Under the pieces are notes generated by a model. The model did no database searches and had not been told where the DNA came from. It saw only the letters and a list, made by a program, of their open reading frames with translations. 64,000 bases of DNA from Gonatopus flavifemur (Eukaryota; Arthropoda; Insecta; Hymenoptera; Dryinidae): assembly GCA_018340375.1 (NCBI GenBank), contig JAFFJZ010000016.1, forward strand, positions 6,951,372-7,015,371, written 5' to 3'. The translations under genes and the position numbers were made by a program. Positions 1 to 10,710 of the stretch are shown here, in pieces; position 1 is the first letter of the stretch, and every line of letters begins with the position of its first letter.

Positions 1-125
1 GACAATTTTGTTGGCACGGTCCTGAAAATTTACCAAATGTGACTGAAAATTCACACCTCGTCTATCTTTTTGTGTATTCTAAATATGGAACATACGTGGA
101 CTTCCAAGGTGGCTATCCAGCATGT

Positions 126-205
126 CGCGCCATAGCTCAGCGGTTAGGTCTTAGGTTCCAGTCGGTAGGCAGGTAGGAATGTAGGTTCGAATCCCGCTAG
201 GTAGG
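126..205 (+). repeat. tRNA-like segment, possible SINE head
   Basis: The segment has a good pol III A box (tagctcagcggttagg, near 133) and a perfect B box (ggttcgaatcc, near 183) at tRNA-like spacing. The sequences flanking the two arms do not form a convincing acceptor stem, so it is more likely a tRNA-derived SINE head or tRNA pseudogene than a working tRNA. No poly-A tail or target duplication was found, so its 3' limit is uncertain. Confidence 0.4.
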
Positions 206-323
206 TATGATTTCCTTTTCATCTAGATGAGTGATCAAGTTCCTCAGTGATGTTGAAACGCAAGGAATATGCGCAGTGACTGGGTGAGAGATTGTCTGTT
301 TTTCTTCAACTGACACGGAACAG

Positions 324-358
324 AGGATAAGAGGCGGGAAAATCCCGCCTCTTATCCT
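324..358. repeat. Perfect GC-rich hairpin
   Basis: Arms 324-339 and 343-358 are exact reverse complements (16 bp, beginning aggataagaggcggga) with a 3-nt AAA loop. Function is unknown. In a eukaryote this is more likely a minimal foldback or MITE remnant than a terminator. Confidence 0.7.
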
Positions 359-577
359 TGTTTCCACGCGAATTGAAAGAGGATAGGAATGTTCTCACCA
401 CGCTACTGAATATGCGGAATCAGTTCGCGTAATGGAGATGTTTTTGAATTTTTATGAATATTTTGAGCAATAATTTTCCAGTACATGTAAATTGTGATAC
501 AAAACTGCAGAAAATTCACGAATTTCGGTAATTTCACCATCTCATTTCGGCAATTTTGAGCCATTCGATTCCATATC

Positions 578-780
578 TGTTAGTGTGAGTGATGTTTGAT
601 GTAACGACCGCTAGAGGCGTGAATGAAGAAGGCAAGATGGCGAGAAACGCTATAACGATCGGTGTACGCAGTCACGGTGTCCAGACCATCTTTTGAATAA
701 AACTATGATAGTATAGAATAAAAAGTACTCATTTCTTTTCATAAGATAACCATCACCCCCTGTAGTATTTGGTGATAACA
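578..780 (+). repeat. 5' LTR of BEL-1
   Basis: This is a 203-bp LTR starting TGTTAG and ending ATAACA. It carries AATAAA-type motifs in its second half (near 694 and 717) that could serve as polyadenylation signals. It matches 6868-7071 almost throughout. Confidence 0.93.
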
Positions 781-1668
781 TTTGGTCCTTCGGAACGGAT
801 TGAGCTGGACCTTGGAATTATAACCGTGGCGTTCATTGGACTTCGGAAAAAGTCTTGTGTCTTGACAAACTGTGTGCCTGCTAAAATTGATAACAAGACG
901 ACGTGAATTGTTATTCTCCAATAGTATTTACGGCACATTGGAGTGACAGTGTCTATTGTGCAATATTCAGGAGATAGACTGTGTTAATGATATTAACGTA
1001 TTGCTGTCTTTCATTGATGCACAAGTTGTGACGTCACCTTTTCGTTGATTCTAAGGAAGCTGCCATCTTGCAAGGTGCAAGAAACGAGCCTTCATATACG
1101 TGTCGCGTCGTAGTGTCATTTTTTTGCACACCACTCAGAGTACGGCCTCTCGTTTCATATGATTTATTGCCGTTTACTCGATTTACGAGCGACTCCAAGT
1201 TACCGTTTTTAAACAGTTCTAAACAATATTATACGGAGTTTCATTGTGGTGCCGTATATGTCCTTATTGTTTATGTACGAGACGTGGCGACGATTCGAAG
1301 ACTGCTGCCATCTATGTATAGCGAGCTCAACAAACTTTGCATACGTAGTGCCACCTAGTGTCATCTGCTTGTACGACGTTCAACATACGGCCTTTCATGC
1401 GACTCATTGTCGTCTGCTAGAACGACAAACAACAGGGCCCATAATCGTTTCGAAAGATAAACAAACCATTCATCGACTGAATATTTACAAGTTTGTTGAG
1501 AGAAAAAATGTAAAGTATCGATGTCAGCGAATGATTAAAATTATTCTATTTTGTTAATCTTCAAATATAGATGTAAGTATTTAGTATAACATTTACAAGA
1601 AGAATAGTTCAAGGTTAATTTGCATACACTTGATTGCATTGTTGATTGTATTCCTTCAAGTGGACATC
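781..1668 (+). other. Untranslated leader of BEL-1
   Basis: About 0.9 kb separates the LTR from the first gag ATG. Short open frames near 1068-1557 have no recognisable domain and no initiator support. I read the stretch as leader RNA that would contain the packaging signal. Confidence 0.5.
782..800 (+). promoter_or_regulatory. Primer binding site of BEL-1
   Basis: Immediately after the 5' LTR the sequence reads tttggtccttcggaacgg. TGG is the complement of a tRNA CCA end. The same tggtccttcg core follows the LTR of the second BEL element at 8784, which supports the assignment. I cannot name the tRNA with confidence. Confidence 0.65.
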
Positions 1669-4600
1669 ATGAGTGATTTGGCTAAACTTATTGCTACTCG
1701 AGGTCGCATCAAATCTAGATTAACACTATTCTCTACTTGTTTAGAAAAAGCCACTGCGGAAGTTAATAAACGTATTGAATTGCCAAGTCGTATAGAGAAG
1801 TTAGAAGAATTGTGGCACGAATTTGATAAAATTCAAAATGAAATAGAGGAGTTGGATGAATCTGGGAAACAAGTGGGAGAAAGAGAATTATTTGAAAACT
1901 CTTTTCATGCTGCAATAGCTTCAGCAAGATCGTTGCTTCGAACTATCAATCGAGCGCCTGCTGATAATCAAGGCGTTCAAGCAGTAGTACAACCCGCACC
2001 AATAAATGTTAAATTGCCTAATATTGAATCACCCAAGTTCGATGGTAGTTATGATAATTGGATATCTTTTGAAGATATATTCGAATCATTATTAGATGAC
2101 AATCCAAATTTATCAAATGTGCAACGATTGCATTATTTCAAATCTAGTGTGTCGGGGGGAGCAGTTAACATAATAAAATCTTTGGAATCATCTAACGACA
2201 ATTATACTATTGCATGGGATCTGTTAGAACAAAGATACGAGAATAAGAAATTGATCGTATAACATCATATCCAACTTTTGCTTGATTTTCCCGCGATGAA
2301 TAAAGAATCATATAGTTCGCTTAGACAATTGGTAGATGATATATCTCGACATACTCAAACGTTGATCAAATTAGGACAACCAGTAAATGCTTGGGATACG
2401 ATACTGATTCATCTGCTTCTTCCTAAGATTGATAAAGCTTCTCGTAGAGAATGAGAATTGATGCGTTCAACAATAGAAGTATTCCCAACCTTGCAGGATT
2501 TTATAAAATTTCTTCAAGACAGGAGTACTTTTCTTGAATCTTTGGCACATTCTAATAATTCAGCTCCAAATGTGTATAATGACCAAAAAACAAATAAGAA
2601 ACCATTTAAAAAAGTTAAGGGTGTCTCACATACTTACGTTTCTTCAGTACAATCCCTTTGTGTTTTTTGTTCGGGTAATCACAAATTGTCAGATTGTATA
2701 GCGTTTCGAAATTTACCAGCTGGAACAAAGATTCCAGCTCTTAAAGAAAAACGAATATGTATTAAATGTTTAAAAAGTTATCACGGACGTAATTGTAAAG
2801 CCTCTGGTTGTAAAAAATGTAACGGTTACCATCATGTGCTTTTACATATTGATAAAGCTCGTAGTGACGAGATTACTAATAATATATCTAAATCAAATTC
2901 GAATAGTGCGACAGCCTGTGCAACTAACGTTGATAGTCTAGCTTTATCAGAACAACCTAATAATCACGTTGCATTCTCATCTTCGAATCATTGTGCAACG
3001 ATTGGTCTATCCCAAGTTTTGTTGTCAACGGCTATTATTATTGTGTATGGTGGGGCTGGGGTTCCGCATGAATGTCGAGTTCTATTAGATAGCGGATCAC
3101 AGTCTAACTTTATGACAAATGAATTGAGTGAAAAACTGAAATTAAAAAAGGATAGGGTTAACAATACAATATTGAGCATTGATGAAATCCCACTACAAAC
3201 TAATCATCAAGTTAAAGCCACTATTGAATCTCGCTTCAATGCTTTCAAGGCTGATCTACCTTTCACAACTATTGATAAAATAACAGGAAATTTGCCTGCA
3301 GTGAAAATGAATGTTCAACATATGAAGATACCTCCTAATATAAAATTAGCAGATCCTTTCTACCATGTGCCTAAAAGCATTGATTTGTTATTGGGAGCCT
3401 CTATCTTTTGGGATTTATTGTGCGTTGGCCAAATAAAGGTATGTAACAGTCAACCTACGTTTCAAAAAACACATTTAGGATGGGTTATTTCAGGTACATT
3501 GCATTTGAATTCTTCGTTCAATCAAAACCGGAAATCTTATTGCTGTTTCACGTCGAATTCCAATATTGATGTCCAGCTTGAAAGGTTTTGGAGCGTGGGA
3601 GAAGTTGAAAACCTCATTCATTTTTCTAATGAGCACATTCAATGTGAAGAACATTTTAAAATCACCCACACACGAGACGAGGAAGGAAGATTTGTCGTTA
3701 AACTCCCTTTGGAGGGTAATCCTAAGGAATTAGGGGATTCCCGAACAGCTGCAGAGAGACGCCTTAGAGCAGTTGAGAAAAAGCTAAAAAATCAGCCTGA
3801 ATTAAGGAACCAATATCATGAGTTTATGACAGAGTATATACAGTTGGGTCATATGTCCGAAATTGATGAGTTGAACGATTCAGTGATGACCAGATACTAT
3901 CTTCCACATCACGCGGTGATAAAGGAATCCAGTACTACTACGAGATTACGGGTGGTATTTGATGCCTCCTGTACTACTACATCTGGAAAATCTTTGAACG
4001 ACTTACTTATGGTCGGTCCGACTATTCAGGATGAGTTATTCTCAATAATATTACGTTTCCGTCAACACAAATATGTTCTGACTGCAGATATTGCCAAAAT
4101 GTATAGGCGAATAATTGTGAATCAGGAAGATCGTAATTTACAATGTATCCTCTGGAGATGGAATACTGAAGAAAATATTCGAACGTTTCAATTGAATACC
4201 GTAAAATATGGTATGTCAAGCTCACCATTTTCGGCTATACAATGTCTGCATGAGTTAGCAAAGGAGAACCAATCCACTTTCCCAGATGCCAGCGAAGTGA
4301 TTTCGAGGGGTTTTCTATGTGGACGATTTATTGACTGGAGCAGATGAGCTGTCCACTCTTCGCAACTTGAAAAACGATATCATCCACATTTTGGAAAAGG
4401 GTAAATTTGAGCTCAGGAAGTGGCATTCAAATTCATCAAAGTGTTTGAGTACCTACCAAGACGATCCACACGTGAATATTGGCGAAACTGCTAACGCATT
4501 GGGCTTGCACTGGAATACCATGACAGATACGTTGGAATACCGTGCAAACCTGGGAATTGAGAATATCAAACCGACTGAGCGTGGAATTCTTTCAAGTATT

Positions 4601-6441
4601 GCCCAAATCTATGACCCCCTGGGTTTGCTTGGTCCGATTGTTGTGCAATCAAAGATTCTTTTACAAAAACTGTGGCAGTTGGAGACGAGTTGGGATGAAT
4701 CACTCCCAATTGAAATATATTCATTGTGGACACGTTTAATGAAAAAATTGCGCAATATCAATAGTATTACAATACCAAGAAGAAGCATCTGTGATAATCC
4801 AAATGAAATCGGAATTCACGGTTTTTGTGATGCGTCAGAAAATGCCTATGGCGCTTATGTTCACCTTCGTAGTTGCAGCATGGAAGGTGAATATACAGTG
4901 CAACTTTTATGCGCCAAATCGAGGGTTGCGCCATTGAAGAAGTTATCGTTACCGAGACTTGAGTTATGCGGTGCAGTTTTATTGGCCAAGTTAGGAAAAA
5001 AGGTAACTGACGCATTAACCATAAGCATTAGCAATGTGTACTACTGGAGTGATTCTCAAATAACGCTGGCATGGATTGCTGGTGAATCATATCAATGGGG
5101 AACCTTTGTGGCCAATAGGGTCTCTGAGATTCAAACGTTGTCCGACAAAGTCCAATGGCATCATGTACGATCAGCAGATAATCCTGCTGATTTGATTTCA
5201 CGAGGAGTAGATCCTGACAAACTGCAAACTACGAGTATTTGGTGGCATGGTCCTAATATTCTGCAACGCCATGTTTCTCTATCACCTTTCAAGCTGGAAG
5301 ACGTTGTGATACCTATACCCGAATCTCGTAAAACAACCCTAATCGCTTGTACCAATTCAGTTCCCGAAGCAGGAATGGATATAATCAAAAGGTTTTCATC
5401 ATTATCAAGACTGACGCATGTTATTGCTCATTGTCACAGATTCAAAACTAATACTCTGAGTCAGAAAAAAGAAATTGAAAGTCAAAGCGGAAAATTAACA
5501 GTAAAGGAATTAGACGATGCTCTCCTCACAGTTATTAGGATTGTGCAAAGCTACGAATTTCCCACTGAACTTCAACAACTTCAATTTCAATCTCAAGTCC
5601 TATCCAGGAGTAAGTTAGTTAATTTGCACCCTTTTATCGATTCACAAGGTATAATTCGAGTGGGAGGCCGACTTGATCATGCACCTATTGATTATTCACG
5701 TAAACATCCTATAGTTCTCCCTGCTAAAAATCATTTTACAGAGCTCATCATCAGGGATACTCATTATCGACAACTTCATGCGGGATCTGAAGCCGTATTG
5801 GCAATTATTCGTACTAAGTATTGGCCGTTGATGGGAAGACAGAGTGTCCGACGAGTTTTGCGTAAATGCATTTTATGTTTTCGATCTCGTCCTGTGAGCA
5901 TGGAACCATTGATGGGAAAGCTTCCGTCTGCTCGTGTCACACAAAGTAAACCTTTTCTCAATACGGGTGTTGATTATGCTGGACCCTTTAATATTAAGAT
6001 TTCAAGAAACGTTACAGGAAAAGCTCATCTATGTATATTTATATGTTTTGCCACTAAAGCGGTCCATTTAGAATTAGTGTCCGACCTAACTACTTATGGG
6101 TTTTTGAATGCCTTGAAGAGATTTTTAGCGCGTAGAGGCAGATTAATTAATTACTCAAATGAAACAACACTTTTGGAACAGGTGGTCCCAAGAGTACATT
6201 TCCCAACTACAACAACGCCACAAGTGGTAACGAGAGAGCTCCAAACCCGTGTCGCCTGGTACTATGGTACTATTGAGAAACGAGAATACTCCTTCTCTTG
6301 ACTCGCCGTTAGGCAGAGTTACTGAAATTCATCCCGGAAAAGATGGAGAGACTCGTTCCTATACGTACCAAACATGGTTACACTCAAAGAGCTCTAACTA
6401 GAATTTGTTTATTACCAATCGATGATAATCTAGAAAAATAA
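1669..6441 (+). pseudogene. BEL-1 gag-pol polyprotein, disrupted
   Basis: Gag starts at the ATG at 1669. In-frame stops interrupt it at 2260 (TAA) and 2452 (TGA), both explicable as C-to-T changes. Downstream come Cys/His-rich zinc-binding clusters (about 2660-2850), an aspartic protease with DSGSQ (3088), and the reverse transcriptase, whose YVDD box (4316-4327) lies just after a one-base frameshift near 4306. RNase H follows (FCDAS near 4828, SDSQI near 5051), then the integrase zinc region (5761-5895) and the first integrase Asp in VDYAGP (about 5968). Around 6150-6290 the integrase core is scrambled or deleted, so the second Asp and the Glu are missing. A C-terminal tail (GRVTEIHPGKDG, near 6310) survives. 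RT and RNase H look well preserved, but the protein as a whole cannot be made. Confidence 0.9.
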
Positions 6442-6867
6442 TCTGATGCAATCACGATACGATTTATTGAATTACAATTTTGAATTGTTCTCACCATTTG
6501 TTTTTCATTTCTTTCAACATTATTGTTTCTATTCCTTGTTTCACTACGCACTCATTATACTCATGATGTATTAATTATCCAAACTTTAAGTATGCACTAT
6601 ATATATTAATTAAGAAATAATTCATTTACATTTAAGTGAACAATTGTAGCAGTCATCAACCATGTAATCACTAAACATTGTACTTATTTCTGCACCAAAC
6701 TGCAATCGTCGCTAATTGTGACTTGCGTAAAGTTGGCCTTGATCGTTCATTATGTGCTATAGACTTGCCTATTTGATTGTTTATGAAGCCGCTAATACGG
6801 ACGTTAAAATATTGTCAATTTACTTCAGTGATCATTTGTGAATCTCTGCTTTTCAAGGGGGGCGGAA
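6442..6867 (+). other. BEL-1 3' untranslated region and polypurine tract
   Basis: This AT-rich region after the pol stop has no ORF. It ends in a purine-rich run (caaggggggcggaa, about 6854-6867) directly abutting the 3' LTR. That is the expected position of the polypurine tract that primes plus-strand DNA. Confidence 0.75.
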
Positions 6868-7071
6868 TGTTAGTGTGAGTGATGTTTGATGTAACGACCG
6901 CTAGAGGCGTAAATGAAGAAGGCAAGATGGCGAGAAACGCTATAACGATCGGTGTACGCAGTCACGGTGTCCAGACCATTTTTTGAATAAAACTATGATA
7001 GGATAGAATAAAAAGTACTTATTTCTTTTCATAAGATAACCATCACCCTCCCGTAGTATTTGGTGATAACA
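6868..7071 (+). repeat. 3' LTR of BEL-1
   Basis: Copy of the 5' LTR, TGTTAG to ATAACA. Differences from the 5' copy include single substitutions near 6911, 6980, 6999 and 7020 and a small change near 7048. The duplication atatc follows at 7072-7076. Confidence 0.93.
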
Positions 7072-7275
7072 ATATCTCTCCCGAGGATAACCGGTAAAAT
7101 CACCATCCTATTTAGGTAATTTCGAATTACTCGAGTTCATATCATTCCCGAAAGTAATCGGTGAAATTATTAAATACATTCAAAATTATTCCCGATACCA
7201 ATTTGCAATTTTACCGAAAGTTCGGGTTAATTGCTTCCCGAATATTTTCGGTAAATTTACCGAAATTTTTTTCGT
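7072..7275. other. Degenerate cggtaaaatcacc-type repeats
   Basis: Short blocks resembling ccgaaagtaatcggtgaaat recur several times (7081, 7148, 7215, 7245). They continue the sequence interrupted by BEL-1 at 577. This looks like an old low-copy tandem or simple repeat. No gene is visible. Confidence 0.45.
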
Positions 7276-8355
7276 AGTGAGAAAGACTTGGGAATGGAGA
7301 GTAGATGGACAAATATGAGGGGGAACATAGAGCAATGTGCAGATGAATTTTGAAAAACGATGGAATAGAGCCTAAGAAACTATGAATAACGGAAGAAATT
7401 CTCGATTGTATTAATGAAAGGAGGAAATACAAGAATAAGATTAGTGAACAAGACCGGCAGACATACAAGGCACTGAGGAATAAAATAATCAGAGAATCCA
7501 GGGAAGCGAAAGAACAATGGTTGGATGGAAAATGTCAAGATATGGAAGTGAGATTACATTTAGGGAAGATTGATGAGGCATATAGGATTGTGAGGAGATT
7601 TTTTGGACAAATGGAATATAGAAGCAGTGAGATAAAGAATTCTCTAGGGAGACAATTGATAAGAACGGAGGAAAAAATAGAACAATGGATCAATCATTCG
7701 GAAGATCTGTATAAAGGGAGCGATAATATAGAATTTTTAGAGAGGGAGGAAGATGTCGATCAAGAAGAATTGGGAGATTCAATTTTGAGATCATAATTCG
7801 GCAGGGCTTTAAAAGAATTGAAAAATAATGAAGAGCCAGGAATTGATGGCATAAGTGCGGACCTCATCAAAGCCTCCAGTCAGAGAATTCGTGACGCACT
7901 GTTTGAATTGGTCAGAGATATGTACGAAATAGGCGAAGTACCGGAAGATTTCCAGAAGAACAAACTTGTCACCATTCCAAAAGGAACAAGGAGCAGACAA
8001 ATGCGAGAACTACAGAACGATTAGTTCAACTCCACATGCCTCGAAAATACTGACAAAAATCATATACAGGAGAATAGAAAATGAAATAGAGAGTAGATTA
8101 GCAGAAGATCAGTTCGGTTTTAGGAAAAATAGGGGAACGCGGGAAGCAATATAAGCACTCAGCACAGTGGTAGAGAAAAGTCTGGAGTTAGAAAAGTCTG
8201 TGTATATAGGTTTTGTAGATATACAAAAAGCATTCGGTAATGTTGATTGGGAGAAGGTGTTTACGATTTTGAAAAAGGTAGGAATTAATTTCAGGGATGG
8301 GAGAATAATATATGAATTATATAAAAATCAAACCGCAATAATAGAAATAGAGCAT
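7276..8355 (+). pseudogene. LINE (non-LTR) reverse transcriptase fragment
   Basis: Three frames together encode the N-terminal half of a LINE reverse transcriptase. There is a charged linker (7400-7790), the fingers motif with PGIDGISADLIK (about 7840-7875), a DYRTIS-like block reading ENYRTISSTPHASKIL (8010-8055), QFGFRKNRGTREAI (8110-8150) and the first catalytic Asp in FVDIQKAF (8210-8235). Stops at 7794, 8022 and 8152 and at least one frameshift kill it. The palm YxDD box is absent because the sequence is cut at 8355 by the LTR of the second BEL element. The LINE was already there when that element inserted. Confidence 0.85.
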
Positions 8356-8783
8356 TGTTGAAATTACTCACGGAAATGTTCCGTCCAACAACAACATTTT
8401 TTCCTTCTTACCTTTATTGATAATTCTTCACTTATGTTCCTATACGTTTTTCGCATGTCCTTCTCTAACCATATACTTTTGCGTTGACATGTAAATCTTT
8501 CTTCTCCGCTACTATGTATCACGCACACATGTATAAATTAATGTTTCTATTGATCGTATGCGCTAACACATTGACAGACCAGTCGAATCTCTGCCTGTAC
8601 ACTGCCTGGCAACTAGAACTGCTTCAACCCTCGATCGATGAGGGCAAGTTTGTACGTGAATTTGAATTATAAAGTAATTACTCGTCAGTCAATCTTAGAA
8701 GCAGTGTAGTTGCATATTCCTCACCTTTGAGCCATCCTCCCACGATCTCTCTATTCCCTTTTTTCTTATCTCCATCCAAAACA
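8356..8783 (+). repeat. Probable 5' LTR of BEL-2
   Basis: The boundary is inferred. LINE homology ends at about 8355, the new sequence begins TGTTGA, and it ends with CCAAAACA at 8783, immediately before a BEL-type primer binding site. A possible TATA-like run (tataaatt) lies near 8531. With no 3' LTR present the boundaries cannot be confirmed by comparison. Confidence 0.6.
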
Positions 8784-8809
8784 TGGTCCTTCGAGCCGGA
8801 TGGCTCGAA
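8784..8809 (+). promoter_or_regulatory. Primer binding site of BEL-2 with overlapping stem-loop
   Basis: The sequence tggtccttcgagccgg shares its first ten bases with the BEL-1 site. The segment ttcgagcc-ggat-ggctcgaa (8790-8809) is a perfect 8-bp stem with a 4-nt loop overlapping the site. Confidence 0.6.
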
Positions 8810-10710
8810 TTCCTTCTCATCCTTGTTTTTCAATCATCGCATTCCAAGGTCCCCACCGTCATTATCGTGAGTTAAAAGTGTAACTATGTTCGGTGTGCCA
8901 ATCATTTATCATATCATAGTTAAAGATATGAGTGATATTCGTTAACCAAGGATCGAGTTTGAACTGATATCGTGAGATTTGTGCGAAAATCATACCTTTA
9001 AGCGGCCACACACCTTCCGACGAGTTTGCCGTGGCCTACCTCATTTCTTCTTCTCCGCTCCTGGGTACCTGCGGCATCGGTGTGAGTCACATCTTCAACG
9101 CACTACGGGAAAGTAAGGGTACCACGCAGCACTCACACCGATCGACGAATCTATCACTGAACTCATCAATTCTGCTTCACGACTCCAAGTTGAGAGACGA
9201 CGGTGTGAACGATCCTTTCTGCGCGTACGAGTATCGGTGATCGTACACAAGCCCTTACTTGAACTTTTTTATAGTTACAATTCATTTCAATTTCCTTGCA
9301 GATCCTTCTGATGTTGCATATGATCTTCATCAATGTTCTAATTCTTTATGATTAGAACACAATTTAATTCTCCGATCTCATTCGTGCTCGTTCGATCAAA
9401 TGCAATCATATCAATGAATTCTTTCAATCATTGAATTTGGAATTTATCGAACGAACGAAACATCGAGACATCTTGCGTATTCAGAGCCTTGTCCGTTGAA
9501 CCATCTATATTCTATCATCACATATGTCATATCATTATCGCTTATGATCTCGTACATTATTAAATTTCATTATTTTCTGAGATTATTATGCACTTCCAAG
9601 ATTCGTTTCATTTTTTGGAGTTCATCAGTCACTTGTTAACATATCAATCAATTATTATACGTCAACATGTCAAGTCCTTAGTTCGTGATTCGCTGAGTCC
9701 TTTGTCGTGATTCTCATCATGAATTGACGCCTTGCTCATTTGATGATTGTCTTTTCTCTTGTGCAATCATTACCGGACAAACATTCAAATCTTCAATAAC
9801 CTAGTGTTCGACAGATTCTTCAGCGAATTCGAATTTATTTCGGTTCATGTTGTTTTTTGAAACTACTGAGTTCTCGAACGTTTATCTGGTAACTTGAGAC
9901 TGTGATGTTCCTTGTCTTCCTCTCTCAAAGATTATGATTGCAACTAACGAATCCCTATACATCAATCATCATTACGCGATTATCGTCGAAATCGTTATCG
10001 AGCGACAACTCAGTAATTTCACCATTCATTCCTCACTCATGAGTTCTAACATTCTAATTCAACTATTTCATGAAACTTGTATGTTCCGTATACGGGTTCT
10101 GGATATTTTCTCCAAACCGTTGCAAGGTTAACAACATGCGAAAGCTGTCGTTGTTTCTATGAGGAGAATAATGTTGTTTACTGTTCCCGTTTTCTTCCTC
10201 AAGTTGCATATTCCAACGACAATTTATTCTCCTGTTCAATTTTATACTGCACATTGTGCTTGATTTCAACGAGTTATATTCGAACGTTCATTCCTTCGCT
10301 GCACTGAGAAAAGGTGTTCCGTAGAATTGGCAATAGGTGGATTGTTGAAAATTTATTGTTGGATATACAATAATTTTTGTTCTGATAGCAACACATAGTT
10401 GTCTTGTTGACAATAAAATTGTCAATTCAGCAACATACACGTCGCATTCCAAATTCAATAGCTTATAATTAAAATCCGACGATGAGACGGTATACCAATT
10501 CTTGTAACTCGACTCGTGCGGACAGTCATTGAAGAGATTCAGAGTTGATTATCGCGTTGAATCATCGTTTTTTCTGCTTCATTTGAATTTGAGTTGGATC
10601 TGGGCTGCTTGCTGGTTATTTAAGAACCTCAGACACTAATTCATCCACCGTGTACTAGATTTTCTATCCCTTTCTGTTATTTCTTCGCCCTTGAACGATA
10701 CTAAGCGATA
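8810..10710 (+). other. Long leader of BEL-2
   Basis: About 1.9 kb lies between the primer binding site and the gag ATG, unusually long beside the 0.9 kb in BEL-1. It may contain a later insertion. A TG/TTG-rich block near 10310-10440 differs in texture from its surroundings. No conserved coding sequence was recognised in the short ORFs (for example 9031-9240). Confidence 0.4.

Larger units (their letters stand above)
1..577. other. Flanking DNA left of the first BEL element
   Basis: No coding region is supported here. The stretch holds a tRNA-like segment (126-205), a perfect 16-bp-arm hairpin (324-358) and, from about 500 to 577, a degenerate sequence in which blocks resembling cggtaatttcacc recur. 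The same kind of sequence resumes at 7072, on the other side of the BEL element, as expected if the BEL element split one pre-existing repeat-like region. Confidence 0.5.
578..7071 (+). mobile_element. BEL/Pao LTR retrotransposon, complete but dead (BEL-1)
   Basis: The element is bounded by two LTRs of about 203 bp that begin TGTTAG and end ATAACA. It is flanked by the 5-bp target duplication atatc (573-577 and 7072-7076). Internally the order is primer binding site, leader, gag, zinc-binding region, protease, reverse transcriptase, RNase H, integrase, polypurine tract (about 6853-6867). Protease lying before RT, and the domain style, are those of BEL/Pao elements. The LTRs differ at only a handful of sites (about 3 percent by eye), so the insertion is relatively young, yet the coding region is broken in several places and would depend on other copies to move. 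Confidence 0.93.

Noticed and set aside
126..205. Functional tRNA gene
   Set aside because: Pol III boxes are good but the acceptor arms do not pair, so I list it only as tRNA-like.
1068..1557. Two overlapping ORFs of about 100 residues
   Set aside because: They lie in the leader of BEL-1 upstream of gag and have no recognisable domain.
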